Assembly: GCF_964340395.1 (NCBI RefSeq)
Contig: NC_135569.1
Location: 14,759,519-14,823,518 of the forward strand
Direction of reading: 5' to 3'
Source of the DNA: Glandiceps talaboti
Taxonomy: Eukaryota > Hemichordata > Enteropneusta > Spengelidae
Length of the DNA: 64,000 nt
Made by a program: the position numbers and the translations under genes. A model generated the notes under the pieces. That model was not told the origin of the DNA. It was given only the letters and a program-made list of their open reading frames with translations, and searched no databases. Shown here in pieces: positions 46,756 to 60,671 of this stretch (the stretch's first letter is position 1; every line of letters begins with the position of its first letter).

Positions 46756-48434
46756 GACACGCGGTTGCTAAGGAAAATTAATTGCACAGAGTAGCTTCTT
46801 TAAATGGATACGAATTAAGTCTCATTGGGTCAACAGAAATGCACACGTAAATGGTTAAGATACAGCCCATTTGAGTTAATGTTCAGCGGCTCTGTTAACA
46901 TGTAATACAACCACACAGAAACCAATAAGAAACTACATGTTTTACAGCAAGGGGCGAGAACAATATTTGAATGTGGGATAAACAACTAAATTCTTATACT
47001 TTGGGATGGGGATTTTTTAGCCATTTAAGTTCTCAACCTACAAAATATATTTTACTTTTAATGGATGTGTTCTACCCCTAAATATAAATATTTCTTTTAA
47101 ATATGTCAAATTGAGAAATGGAAGAATTTTGCTATGCACTAAAATAAAGTAAAGTATCAATGAAACAACTATATTTTACGGACTACATACTGATTTGAGA
47201 TTGTATGGTTTGAAGCAATTGTCAATTTTGCCAATTTAGGATGAAGGGGGTTAGGGGGTCTAAGGCCTTAGTATAAGAGTTTATTTTTTATGCTACATTG
47301 AATTATTGTTAGCGAAATCGCAATTTCTTGCATCCTTTTGTTTAAATAGAAACTGTGTGATGTACACATGTATGACACAGTAAAATTCAATTTTTTCTTT
47401 AATTTCGAACTCTGTGCTATCTTTCTAAACTTCATAAATCTATATTCTAGAACGAAGGTATTATTCTGCAATAATTGAGGTATTGACTGGACTCGGTCAT
47501 CTCTGTTTACGAAAGAGGACTAACTTGCAATAAGTGTGATTTAGTGAACTGATAGACAACCTATCTTATTATATGAGCATGTGTTTTAATATATAGTGTT
47601 GACAGAAAACTACTCTGTTGACATACTGTAGATATATAGTAGCGGACCTGCTCAGCCATAACGAATTCAATACGATAGCAGTTTTCCAATAGGCTGAGAC
47701 AAACAACTTCAACAAACAAAGCAACAGTGATGTGGACTTTTTTAGTGTGGGCTGAATCCACTTCCCCTTAGAATATCCAAGAGATTCTAATATTTGGCGG
47801 TACATACCTCTCAGCAAAGTGACTGAAATGTACACATATCAATAATGTTAAGTAATTTATATTACACGCGATTGCTAAGGAAAACTGGGTTGCATTCATT
47901 CATTGCACAGAGCTTTGTTACATAGATACGCATTACATCTCATTTGGGCCAATGTTTTGATGTCTAGTCTGCGTCCCAGGGCAGTGTGGTGGCACATACA
48001 TTTTTTTTTTATTTCAATCTTACTATCTTTAAATGTAGCATGTGCTATTTCTTATGTTGTCTGTGTGGTTGTATCGAACACATCCGCTGACAGGTAACTT
48101 AAAATAAATTGTATATTCGTGACACATAAATGCTAATTACTTTCAAATGAATCAATTAAATATTAATGTCCTGAACTGGTACGTTTTCAGGTCAACATCA
48201 TAATGAAAATAAGTTGAATTAAATGTCATACTTCAGGTGATTGACATTTCCAAACAATATGTAGTCCATCTCATTAGTTTAATGGGTGATTAGTTGCTAG
48301 GGTTAAATCAATAAATGTAGCTTAGCTTGGAAATTTGAGACTATTTGTGTTGTGTAAATTAATCTACTATATGTTATCCATGAAACATTGATGTGCAATA
48401 TTATATAGTCCTTTGATAATTTAATTATGATGAT

Positions 48435-48512
48435 GTTGTTTGTTTGTTTGTTTGTTTGTTTGTTTGTTTGTTTGTTTGTTTGTTTGTTTGTTTGTTTGTT
48501 GGTTGGTTGGTT
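48435..48512. repeat. (GTTT)n / (GGTT)n microsatellite
   Basis: Pure repeat at the site equivalent to 7189-7290 in duplicate A. Confidence 0.96.
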
Positions 48513-49852
48513 GCATAAATGCAGCAAGGATCTGGATGTACAATTTAACCACCCCCGAAATAAACCCCCACCATTCTGAAAGGGTTTTTAAGTAAACAAG
48601 ACACGACATCTACTGTTATGATCTTTTTTTCAACTAAATACAGATCTTAGCAGTACTGTCGTGTGTTGGTGGTTAGTCAACGTTATTTCAATTCAAATAA
48701 TGAAACCAATATCAAGATAATCATAATAACTCTCCTGTCAGCAATTGTTTGGAGCATTGGTATTTGTTGTGCTTTCTGAAGGTGAAGACAAACTACATAT
48801 TACATGTTTGACACCCCACCCCTCACCTTCCCCTTATCTGTATGAATATATGAATATAACATCCACCAGAACGTCTACTATAATATTGTTATAGTAGCCA
48901 AATCGCTAAATTAAGGGGGGTTTTGTTTTATTTTCTACAAAAAGTAATTTGAAATGTTGTTTCTTTTTTAAAATAGAGGCATTTATGTCAGTGTAATTTA
49001 CCTGTAAAGGTTTGACTGTCCATACTTGGAAAGAGAGTTTCTTCTTTGCTCTGTGTAGAGTGTTCTGTGTATTCGAATATTCGTAGGTGCATATCACTTG
49101 CGATATCGTTTGGAAGAGAAGAAGTGCAACCTTGACTGATTGTTCCACACGACAAAGGAAATACATACCCTCTATCATATATTACCTATGAACGTTTTAC
49201 TTTCCATACTTGAAAAAAAAAATTCATCTTTGCTCTGTGTGGAGAGAGTGTACTGGGTATTCGTGAGTACATATAACTTATGATATCTTATGAAAAAATG
49301 CAGCAATTTGAAAGAGGCGAGACTTTCACTGATCTAAAAATGCTTTACAGCACACTAAAGGAATCAAATGCCCTCTATATGGTTGTAATTCGTGTCGATT
49401 ACGAAAATCTAATTTTCATATTGACTGGAAAACGACGGTGTTGAAGGCTTGACAGTCAAGCTCATGTCTAGCTACATTACATTAATTTACTTGCTATGTA
49501 GGCATGGGCAAATCGTATACCTGCACATAAACAAAGAAACCATAGTTATTTCATTGCTATAATTGTTGATTTTAACGAGCGACTTGTGATAATAGCGTCT
49601 AATATTATAGTACCTAGTCAAAAAATAGAAAACAAAATGTAGATTTCTTCGGGTATGTATGGATCAGTAATTCATGGTAGCGTACAGCGTACATTGTTCA
49701 CATGAAATGCTTGACAATATCACTGGTCCAGGATTGGACGGTTTATAAGTACAAAAGAAAATTTCAATCTTCCTATGTTCATAATTAGAGTGAATTAACT
49801 TTACCTGTCTCTTTATCTTTAATGGCAAAAATGACTTCATTTTTTTGAGGGT

Positions 49853-49884
<32 letters not shown>
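49853..49884. repeat. (GTT)n microsatellite
   Basis: Short trinucleotide repeat. Confidence 0.9.
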
Positions 49885-52372
49885 ATTTTATTTGTCCGTA
49901 AATTGATTGCACACATTAACTTAAAGTTTGTACCCAAATCATCAAACAAATATTCCGATTCCTATATTGATACATCAATGAGGGTATAACTGTGTAACAT
50001 ATTCTTTACCCAAAAATGACAAAAGAACCATTAATGGACAGACTCTCAATAGCCAACGTATTTTACCCACTGGTGCGGTCCACTTTGTTAAAACTGCACT
50101 AACTGTAAGTAAAGAATTACCTTTTCTATCAGAGAGACAGCAATATATTCACACAATATTTAGAGATATTGTATAGGTCAGTAATTAGAGATATATTTCA
50201 TACATTAGTAGTACAGTTAGTTTGAAAGCATATTCGCGTCAAAGTGGACCCAAAGGTCAATTTATTGTACCATAGTATGTGTACAGCTATACGAATACTT
50301 ACACATATGTGATTCAGTACTATTCAATGTGCACGGTATTACTTCAGTACTGTGTGCACGGTGTGTGATATTACGAGGAAGTCATTGTATCTAACAAAAA
50401 AGCTGTCTTAAAAGAACCATTCCGGATAGTGCAGCTCCAACTGCAAGACGTTTATCATCTCAGGATACGTATTATCTTATAAAACCATTGGCAACATCAA
50501 ACTATTAAATTTCTCTGTTAAATTACTAAAAGCATATTGCTTCTTGTCATAGTGTTAACTTTAAGTGATGACGAATCATAATGTACATTAATTTTATATA
50601 CTTGTTTTAACATGGTTTAGAATTCTGTTTACGGTAGCTTGTGGTTGAGTATGTTAGTTAACAGACTGGCACTAATGACTAATGAATAACTTAGTCTTAA
50701 ATTGCTTCCAATTGTATTGAAGACAGTATGACTTCATTGTCTAAAAATAAAAACTTTGTGATGTACACATGTATGACACAGTACATGCATCCAATTCATT
50801 TTTTTCTTTTTAATTCCGAACTCTGTGCTACTTTTCTAAAGGTCATAAATCTATATTCTAGTACAAAGGTATTATTCTGTAATAATTGAAGTATTGACTC
50901 GACTCGGTCACCCCTGTTTACGAAAGAGGGTTGGCGACAACTAACTTTCAATAAACGTGTTTTAGAGAATTGATAGATAAGCTATCTTATTATATGAGCA
51001 TATGTTTTAATATATAATGTTGACAGAAAACTACTCTGTTGACATTCTGTAGACATAAAGTAGTGGACATGCTCAGCCATAACGAATGCAATACGATAGC
51101 AGTTTTACAATATGCAAAGACAAACAATTTCGGTCAATACTATGATGTCATTTTATTGGAAGAAGAGATGACGTTATTTCCAACGAAAAGAATTTGAGCG
51201 ATGCAAACGTGCGTTTCAATAAGACTTGCTGTTAGTTAAATAAATTAAAAGAGGAGTTTTGAATTTGAAACAAATCAACAGTGATGTGGACTTTTGTTAG
51301 TGTGCGCTGAATCATGCAAAGTGACTGAAATGTAGTCATATCAATAATGTTAATAAGTCACTTATATTACGTACGATTGCTAAGGAAAACTGGGTTGCAT
51401 TCATACAATGCACAGAGTAGCTTTGTTACGTGGATACGCATTGCATCTCATTCGGGCCAATGTTTTGATGTCTAGTCTGCGTCCCAGGACAGTATGGTGG
51501 CACATGTATTTATTGTTTATTTTATTTCAATCTTGCTATCTTTAAATGTAGCATGTGCTATTTCTTATGTTGTCTGCGTGGTTGTATCAAACAGAGCCAC
51601 TGACAGGTGACTTAAAATGAATTGTATATTCGTGACCCCTAAGTGCTTATTACTTTCAAATGAATAAATTAAACATTAACTGGCATGTTTTGGGTCGACA
51701 CCCTCATGAAATTAAATTAAAATAAACTTCACATTTTAGGTGATTAACATCTGTGCGTAGTCCATCTCATTAGTTTAATGGGTAAATTCATTTTATAAAG
51801 TGAAATTAGATCGTACCGGTTTGAGAAATGCTAGTAATATCCATAATGAAAATGTTGTATGTACACAGGAAATGCCATAGACATCATGTGTGTAGACAAG
51901 TAGCATAAACTGAAACTAATTAAATAAAACTACATTCCAGTATACTTGTAATGTCGATTCGTGTCTTCTATATAAGATTATAATTGTATTATGGCATGGT
52001 TAGAACAGTTGATTGTATAGTAGGAATTTCCTGAATATTTTTTTATACGTATCATAAATTACGTCATGTGATCGTTTATGAGTTATACTAGGTTTGAGTT
52101 CAGGTGGTGGTTAAGTATGCATCAGTAAGTACAGTTATGTGTGTACCTCTTAAATATGCAGTATAAATTACACCCAAACACAAATAAACTAAGCTTGTAC
52201 CCCAGAGTTCTTGTTTGTTTGTTTTTTGTTCAATAACCAACAGTACAAATGATGAACTTGTACGCCAAATATAGCCTCCACTCTGTAAGAAGCGATATAA
52301 GCAGCAATATGACGCACGTATGTATGTTCGTTAATCATTTTCGTACACGATTTGAAAGAAATCGACCATACT

Positions 52373-52707
52373 TAAAGTGGCCATATGGATGAGGATTGAG
52401 GTTTTTTGTTTTTTTAAAATTAATTTATAAAACAATGTTCTCATATGGCGCCCTCCTTGAAAAATCAATGTTTGTTGCTCAATACATTGCAAAAAAGATA
52501 TGTTTTTTTAAATGTGTAAAATGGTTTGTTATTGTACGTAGAATAACAAACATTTTACACATTTATCAGTCTTTGCAATTTATTGACTTACAAACAAGGA
52601 CTTGGCATATATCACATTGATTTTTCAAGTAGTACGCCATGATAATTTTGTTATATAAATTAAAAATCTGAAATAAATATCAAATCCTCATCTATATGGC
52701 CAAAGTG
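52373..52707. mobile_element. MITE with GTGGCCATATGGATGAGGATTG-type ends, copy in duplicate B
   Basis: Left 'aaagtggccatatggatgag', right 'ctcatctatatggccaaag'. It is the paralogous copy of 9544-9895, carried by the segmental duplication and not a separate insertion. Confidence 0.8.
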
Positions 52708-52846
52708 TGCACACATAGTACAAAATGCAGGACATACATGTACCTTGATTTGGTAATTCGTTCTGAAGGAAATAAAGAGGTGGTGGGAAATGGTAAAGTC
52801 TGACTGTTTACTTTACATATCTATTCTGTTTACTTTGTACCCAGGT

Positions 52847-53074
52847 ACAGAGAATGCAGCGGTTGGTAAAGATATCGATATCGGTGGTGGCATCGTTATT
52901 GATGGGTTACCTTCTAATGCCGTGGATGGTGATGAATCTACCTGTATTCACCTTGAAACTAATGGTACTGGTACCTTACCATTGTTGACCATTGACCTTG
53001 GGATAGAAGATAGATCCGTACATCGAATAAATAAAATTGTTGTTAAAAACAGATGGGATTTCACTGGACAAGGT
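52847..53074 (+). CDS. second polycystin-like gene: F-type lectin first-half exon
   Basis: Acceptor GTACCCAG|GTACAG near 52846 and donor CAAG|GTAGGT near 53074, both as in exon 2. It encodes TENAAVGKDIDIGGG..., SNAVDGDESTCIHLETNG, LLTIDLG and INKIVVKNRWDFTGQG. The AVDGDESTC block is closer to the fucolectin consensus than the copy at 10029. An intact frame despite many substitutions argues that it is under selection. Class 1-1. Confidence 0.7.
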
Positions 53075-53516
53075 AGGTAAATGATAAGTTAATATTATAA
53101 AGGTTCTATTACAGTAGAAATGGGGTTGGTGTGGTGTTTCACTTATACGATATGATATCTATTACGTACCTACATTTGTACAGACAATTTAGTACTTAAA
53201 TCAAATTAGCATAGAGATGCTGAGCACAGTCATATTGCTTATGGAAAGTAAACAGTTGAAATCACTAAAATCATCACGTCCATGTGTAAAGTCATGGTAG
53301 TTTCAGCCTTAGGAAAAACACATATTAGGTGCTCAATGGACAAGCAAGCCTAAAACACAATTTGGATAAGTGGATTGTTGGATTGTTGGGGTGGATTGGT
53401 TAGGTAGGTATATGGTGATAATTATACACTATGTATGTACGGACATCAGGCAAAGAGGAGGCCGGTGAGGGCGAGACGTCACGACGTATCTTACAGTATA
53501 GTACGTAGGTAGTTGA

Positions 53517-53557
53517 GGTAGGTAGGTAGGTTGGTTGGTTGGTTGGTTGGTTGGTTG
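53517..53557. repeat. (GGTA)n / (GGTT)n microsatellite
   Basis: Simple repeat, expanded relative to 10590-10640 of duplicate A. Confidence 0.85.
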
Positions 53558-54555
53558 AATTGATTGTAGTACAGCTGATGTAATACAGATGATGACTTAA
53601 GAATAAGCCATGTATGCTGATAATTAAACATTTGTGTCTACATAGTACTTTATTCAGTCATTCAGATTGCATTCTTTTGTTTATTTGGCTGTATGACAAG
53701 AGTTTCCTTGCTATTAGTTCTGCAGTTAGTGCGCAATTGACATACGGCATATATTCTCTAGAACATAATCAGGCAAATATCCATAACATATCTTTGTGTG
53801 AAATGCGCATCGTATGTAGTCCAACAACCATTTTATTGATGTTTGCGGCTGCATGAGAGTGTATGCTGATCATAACAAAATGAAGTATCTAAATATGGGT
53901 AGGTTATCATTCGCCACTGTATTAAGCAATTGGTTATTGTAATTCTTACTTTTAGCTATTAATTGGTCACTTGTATCGTGAAAGTTGTTTGAGCTTTAGG
54001 TCTGCAGTCAATTTCTATTCATTCATGAAAGTATGTATGTTTCATGACTAGATGAGACGTATTGTGGTACAAATTATTGTGGTTCTTATGTCATTGATGA
54101 CTAGTAAGCTGCTGGACAGCCACTAGTTCAGATTGTAATTTTTCATGTTTTACTTACGTTTGTTCCGTCGCAAAACCCTGAAAGCATCCTCTGGACGCGT
54201 AAAGCATATTAAATAAAATTAGTTAAATTCTCTATTTTTGAGACCGGTTAAACTTCACAAAACTTAAAAATCGGGAACATTTAATGATTGTTGGACCTTA
54301 AACTGGAAGACCAGTCGTTGTTGGCGCTCTTCTCATCATTTTCCATAAACACGGGGGGGGGGGGGGATGACAAGGTCACCCCGGAGACATATTTTAACAA
54401 ACTGGTTGGACCTTTGAAGATGGAGAAAACGTTTCGATTTTGACACGTTCATTTCTGCATGTTTTATTTACTTCTAATTGTATTGTGCTTATTTCCCGAT
54501 TTGACATTTGAATCATATTTCTTAATGAGTGGCAAAACCACAAAGAGCCCAGGAA

Positions 54556-54623
54556 TTGTATGTATGTATGTATGTATGTATGTATGTATGTATGTATGTA
54601 TGTGTGTATGTATGTCTGTGTGT

Positions 54624-54674
<51 letters not shown>

Positions 54675-54764
54675 TATGTGTGTATGTATGTATGTATGTA
54701 TGTATGTATGTATGTATGTATGTATGTATACATGTATGTATGTATGTATGTATGTGTGTATGTA

Positions 54765-54795
<31 letters not shown>

Positions 54796-54832
54796 ATGTA
54801 TGTATGTATGTATGTATGTATGTATGTGTGTA
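54556..54832. repeat. (ATGT)n - (GATT)n - (ATGT)n compound microsatellite
   Basis: ATGT at about 54556-54625, TGAT repeats at about 54627-54674, then ATGT/GTGT to 54832. False MYVC and YIHT frames span it. Confidence 0.96.
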
Positions 54833-55083
54833 GAAAGAAATGCATATGGAACTTGTAAGTCAGTCCGTACAAATAGATGTAAAATCAGACGTTTCCAATA
54901 AAAATTCTTTTTAAAGGTATTATCGGCGAGCTACAGACATGTTAAGTAAATACCTGAACACATCTGAATGTAATGGAACAGAACAACGGCGCGTGATTAA
55001 CGGTTATACATGTGAAAAGTTCTAATATTCGCACGCACCAAATAAAACCCAATAGAACACGCCTGAAATTTAAACAAAGCAAA

Positions 55084-55655
55084 CTAATTATAGACTTGGA
55101 ATGACGAGAATAATCTATTAATTCCAAGGGGTTCCAGCGTTCCGAGACGGAAAATGATTTCCTCTTCCTTCAACCTCAACACTTTCTCATCACTAGAAAC
55201 CTTACAAATTCCTGAAATAGACATATCTGATACACTGTGATCGTTGGTAATAAAATGCATAGATACTGGATAGTTACGATTCTTTTGTCTGGTTAGGCGG
55301 AGATGTTCCACGAAACGATCACCAAGACGACGTACAGTTGAACCTATATACAAAAAAAACACATTTCTGACATGCAATACACTACATTAGTACTAATACA
55401 AGTAAATCTACTCGTAACAGGCACACTGTTCTTAGGGCCAAAAACATGATTAGTATTAATAATGAAACGACATGTACCACATCGTGTACGATCGCATGGA
55501 AATGAACCAACATTAACTTCCAATTCATGTTGTTCTGTATGGACCACCATATCTCTAAGACTGGTATCACGACGCCAAGCTGTTAAAGGTACTTCAGGAA
55601 AAAATGAATTGGTAACCCTATTAGAACGTAAGATATTAAAATGCTTGTATATAGT
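55084..55655 (-). mobile_element. Penelope-like element, GIY-YIG endonuclease part
   Basis: Minus strand. After KHFNILRSNRVTNSFFP and PLTAWRRDTSLRD comes the cysteine block CDRTRCGTC, then NVVYCM and YIGSTVRRLGDRFVEHLRL (near 55310-55350), a GIY-YIG nuclease core, followed by a C-terminal helix LRLKEEEIIFRLGTLEP. Penelope-like elements carry this nuclease downstream of their reverse transcriptase. This piece continues the RT part at 60672-62237; the DNA between is a later insertion. A frameshift lies near 55350-55380. Confidence 0.88.
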
Positions 55656-57987
55656 AGTAGTAGTAGTAGTAGTAGAATCATTTATTATAGTGACATGAGG
55701 TAAACAGACTACAGGAAAAAAACATTTACATTACACAACCTCCCCGCCAAATAGGCGTATATGTAACCTAAAGTGAAATAAAACATAATTAGAACAGATT
55801 GAGGAGCTTTTTTACAATAATGAAACTATTATTTGCAAGGCAAAAATAAGAGTTATGGATTAATGTACAAGTTGTCCCTTCTCCGTAAAAATGCTTTCTC
55901 AATAAATCTTGTCATTTTCCGCACTTTTCTTGCTACCAAGTACCTTAGTTTTTCGTTTTCAGGTAAGTCAGTGTACTCATCTCCAAAATCAAAAAAAGAA
56001 ACCCGAAGGTCATTGTAAAAACTACAGTGCAAAAGAAAATGAACTTCATTTTCGACGACATCATCATGGCAGAGGGTGCAAACTCTTTCAGATATCGGTT
56101 CCCCTCTGAATCGTCCAGTTTCTATGCGAAAGGGCAATACACCTGATCTGAACTGAGCCATGAAAGAACGTTGACTTCGTGATAAATTCATGGACACATA
56201 GGGTTCAACACCGTAACTAGTTTTGAAAATTCTATATGTTCTTAATTTTGGTTTATGATGCATCGTTTCTGACCAAGCTTGCTCTAAATTAATTCTTAGT
56301 TTACGTTCTACATTTTTTTGATCAATTTTCAACAGAAAATCAGTTTCAGTATCTATATTTAAATCATCAAATATAGTGCCTAATTCTGAAGACCAGTTAG
56401 AATTTCATAGACTAAAATCCCACAAAAATATTTTCTTGGTCAGCCTATTTTCATCAAGTTGAAGTAAGTGAATCCAGTATCTAATCATCGAAATGTGTCT
56501 ACGAACTCTACACGAATGCCAACCAGTATCGCCAGTCAATGCATGTACGTATTGGGGTAAACCTATTAACACCGAGAAAATATCGCAAGGCTCGGTTTTG
56601 TATCGTATCACACCTTTCATGTTTTCCAAAACCCCAAACCGCTGAACCGTAATCAAGTATAGGGGATACACATGAATCAAAAAGCTTGGAATAGCTACTA
56701 AAACCCATATTCTTAAGTACTTTGAACTTCGAGTTTACAGCACCAAGGGCTCTACTGGCAGAATCCGCAAGACTAGATGATGTAATCGAAAAATCCAAGT
56801 GTTCATTCAGTGTTACTCCTAGGTACTTATATTGATCTACATAATGCAAAATATTTCTACCAATATGAAATTCAAAATCACTTCTTATATGACTCTTTTT
56901 ACGAAAATGAACCACTTTCGATTTTACATCATTTACAGATAACCTCCACTTACAGCACCAATCATAGACAAAATCAAGCATTGACTGCATATCTACTTCG
57001 TTGTCTGATATCAACGCAATGTCGTCAGCATAAAGCAGCAACGGCACATAATCTTCACCAATCTTGACACCTTTCTGATTTGATTTCAAGTCAGTTGCCA
57101 AGTCATTTATAAATAAACTAAACAAAGTTATCACCCTGACGAACTCCAATATTCGTTTCAAACCAATCCGTGTATAAAGAGTTGATTTTTACACAATCAT
57201 TAGTATTGTGATACATAGCTTTGATACTGTTGTACATCTTACCATCAACTCCGTTTACTAACAGTTTATACAATAAAGAGTCCCTGTTTACATAATCAAA
57301 AGCTTTCTTTAAATCGATAAAAGTAACAAATGTAGATAAACCATTGACTAATCTATTCCTTACGATTGATAACAGAACAACGATATGATCTTGACCTGAT
57401 CTATTTCTTCGAAATCCATTTTGTTCATCAACCAGGATATTATTGTCTTCGAGATAGCATAGCAATCGCGAATTTAACAAGGCGCTATACAACTTAACTA
57501 CAGAAGATTGTAGACTAATACCTCTGTAATTTAGTGGGATTCTGTTATCCTTTGTTGTATCTTTTGGAATGGGTGAAATAATGGCCCTTCTCCACACATC
57601 AGGGATCTTACCAGAGTCAAAACACAATTGAAACAGTTGACGTAGAACAGAAATGGCCTCACCGTTCTGCAAGACTTCGTAAGGAATTTTGTCAACTCCT
57701 ACTGTTTTACCCTTCTTTGCCTTCGATAACTACTTTTCTAACGTCTTCTAAAGTAAAATTCCTATTCAATAAATAGTTACATTCATACAATGGATCATCC
57801 ATATGTCCTTCTAACACTTGTTTATGATCATTCATTCTCTCAAAAAAGTTATCGTCAAAATTAGCATTAATAGGGTTTTTATACAATGTGGAATATTCTT
57901 GGCGCCAAATGTTAAGAACGTCCTTGGTTGAACATGAAATATTTCCCAGATCATCATATACTTCCATCGGAATTGGTTTACTTTTTA
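55656..57987 (-). mobile_element. LINE (5'-truncated) inserted in the Penelope-like element, main part
   Basis: Minus strand, broken frames. In order: SKPIPMEVYDDLGN (57990-57950), WRRAIISPIPKDTTKDN and FIDLKKAFDYVNRDSLLYK (57672-57118), LLLYADDIALISDN (57045-57001, catalytic DD), YKYLGVTLNEHLDF, and a C-terminal zinc-knuckle-like CTLCHDDVVENEVHFLLHC (about 56085-56030). Frameshifts near 57720, 57125 and 56510 make it a pseudogene. The 3' end is a (CTA)n tail (55652-55675). Clade not certain; the 3' trinucleotide tail fits I/jockey-like or related groups. Confidence 0.85.
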
Positions 57988-60429
57988 GCTCCGCTGTCAG
58001 CGAAAGCTGAAAGCGTAGCTTTAGGTATAGGTGGGTATTGAGGTATAGAGAGTAGAGTGAATCATAGGTGTCCGTCAAACTTTTATATTTTTACTATCTA
58101 CTCCATAAGTGACAGTCGGAATTCTTCGATATTTGGTGTGCATGTTCCCTGGGGGGAGGCTATTCAGATTTGTTCATGCCAAGTTGATCTGTGCCATTTT
58201 CAATTTTTTATGATTTTTTTTCATAAAATGTCATTTTCATCAACTCCTTGAAAACCTCTTATTAGATTGCTTTGATATCTGGCGTGTTGATGCGCAGGGG
58301 GTAGCTTACTCAGATTTGTTAATTTCAAGTCAGCACATCCTCATTTTTATTTTTTATGATTTTTTTTTTGTAATTTGAAAAAAAAATGAATATGTTAATG
58401 AGCATAATGACCGACGCCATATTGGAAATCAGTCGACGAGACTTTAAGTAAACTGCCACTTTTCAAAAGACACTATTGACGTCAAACAAGCAATGTAATA
58501 TGTGCTATAGTCATAATTCTACGCATTGGGCGCCCAAATGACAAGCGTTTGTTCGAAACAGGGTTGTAAACTTCAAATCCAATTCTGCACCCTTCTACAT
58601 TATCAGCCAATCCGCAACATCCTCATTTGCATACTCTATCCTGATTCGACCAGAAGCTGAAGGTGACCTCATTCGACCGAGCGATTTTCCACAGCAAGTA
58701 TCTTGAGTATCAACACGGGACGTTCTTAGTACTCACTAAAATCACACTTCAGACCCACTATAAAAGTGTGATGTTTTCAGATAACATGTAACTTGTGGTT
58801 AATTCTATATTGTCGTGCAATTTGGAATGACAGTGAACCAGAATTCAGACAACTTGCGTAAGGAAGGGCATGCCAGGCATGCGGTTGAAGTTTAAATATG
58901 GCCGACAGTTCACATGTAAAGTTAAACGACATGAACGTGTCTTGCCTTTCCAAAATGCAAATATTTGGCAAGTAAAAATAATTAAAATAATTACAACTTT
59001 AATTTGGCTTCAGACTTTGCATTATGTTTTGCGTATCTTTCCCCGTTTTACATGTAAATCCGAAAAGGTTCTCTCTCATCATGTCATCAGTGTCAGTGAT
59101 CATACCGCGCGGGGTAGTCCTCGGGTGCACGAGTCTGTATTACTGACTTGACTCTAAACACCGGAGGGGGAGGGACAATTGTCAGAATCGAGTCCCGAAT
59201 TCCTCCGTATGCAAGCAGGACTACGTGCGGGGCTGCTTTGAGTACGAGCGAAGTGAGGCATGTTGAGGTATTTTGTTGAGAATTATAAATATTGCGAAAT
59301 GTCAAGTACAAGGTTTAAATACAATGGAATGATGAAAAAATGGCAGAGTCTGCTGACAGGCGCCGGTCACAAAAAACACTGTGAATTAAAATATCAGACG
59401 ATGTACATGTATGTATTAATCGCCGACAATCCACCCGTATGCACGAGGGACTAACCCGGAAGCAAGTCGTTGTCAGCCATACGTTACAGTGGTAACATCG
59501 TCCGAGAAATCGCTGCGTTCAGAGTGTCATTATTCACAGAATTGTTGTTTTCGAGTGAAAACCCGTCTTGAATTGTATAACTCTAACAAATGAAGACATG
59601 TCAAGTTATATTTTGAAAGTTGTATCGCTAGTTTGAGACGATTTTCTCACGTACTATAGTACTATCGAGGCTTACTTGGAAGTAGTAGGACCTTCCAGTT
59701 CATCGGGAAGTTTAGCCAGTCCGATAATTCTTTCTGGTTTAGTTTACAACACTTTTGATCACGCAGATTTTGTTGTTGTGATGAAAAGAAATTAAAAAAA
59801 GACCATTTCAACCATTTCGTTGTGTTTTCTTTGTGAAAGGTAACCGAACATGAACGAGTGTTACCACTGTAACGTATGGCTGAGAATGACTCTCTTCCGG
59901 GTACTTGAGATTGTCGCCGTACGGAAACTAAGATGGCGATTAATACATTTCTTCCCTATATATATCTACCACAACTAGAACAAGTTGAATGTTGTTGACT
60001 TTGTAAATTTGTTAGAAAATTGAAATTCAAATTGCCTCAAAATTATTTTAGATCCCTAGTTTATTTCATTCTTCATTAAAATTTTCCAGGGTTACAGCTG
60101 TAAGACACTGGAATTACTTATAGCCAACCTCAAAATCCTTTTTTTTTTCTTTTTCTTGTGTGCATTTCCCAGTCATTTTTTTCTGAGATTTTGTGCAATT
60201 TTTCATAACAGTAGATTTTTGTTATAAAATGGTGACTATGGTATAAAAGTACAATACATTACCAACTTCTGTGTAAAATGTGTTTTATAGTGAGACATCA
60301 TATGAAACCACTAACCACTTTATTGCATCGCTAAAACAAAACTGCATAGTGACTCGAAGAGCTGAAGACCTGAACCACTTCTACATGTCACCAAAATAAA
60401 AAATTAAATTAAAAAAAAAACAGCGGAGC
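57988..60429. mobile_element. 2.4-kb TIR DNA element with TA target-site duplication
   Basis: Begins GCTCCGCTG and ends CAGCGGAGC, flanked by TA on both sides (57986-57987 and 60430-60431). On either side the LINE reading continues, FWDKLKRLGQ on one and SKPIPMEVYDD on the other, so the element's boundaries are well fixed. There is no transposase ORF, so it is non-autonomous. The TA duplication suggests the Tc1/mariner superfamily or another TA-targeting one. Subterminal sequence holds a repeated block around 'gatatttggtgtgcatgttc'. It contains a nested element at 59424-59917. A deleted relative is in intron 15 (25703-26262). Confidence 0.82.
59424..59917. mobile_element. TIR element nested in the 2.4-kb element
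   Basis: Inverted ends CGACAATC...ACCCGGAAG...CAGCCATACGTTACAGTGGTAAC (59424-59496) mirrored at 59860-59917. The pairing is strongest over CAGCCATACGTTACAGTGG. About 490 bp with no ORF. The left arm has about 11 extra bases. Confidence 0.75.
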
Positions 60430-60431
60430 TA

Positions 60432-60668
60432 TTCTGACCGATAGGTCGCTTGTCGTTTGTCCGAGTCGTTTTAATTTATCCCAAAATTGAGGAGGATCGT
60501 GAAGACATGAAGCTTCAATGTCATCAACTACCGAACTCCTATACTGTCTTTCGTGAAATCGCAGTCTTTTGTCGAATAGACACCGCGCTTTCTTACAATC
60601 CGCGTGCAGTCTTCGTTTACCCGACGCTTGACCCCTGTACCGTACGAACACCTTTTCCCTTTCCTTCA
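60432..60668 (-). mobile_element. same LINE, upstream (5') part
   Basis: Minus strand: KEREKVFVRYRGQASGK, CKKARCLFDKRLRFHERQY and DPPQFWDKLKRLGQ, the linker before the RT in LINE ORF2. It starts abruptly at about 60668 within the Penelope-like element, so the LINE is 5'-truncated here. It is separated from its RT by the TIR element. Confidence 0.82.
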
Positions 60669-60671
60669 TAT

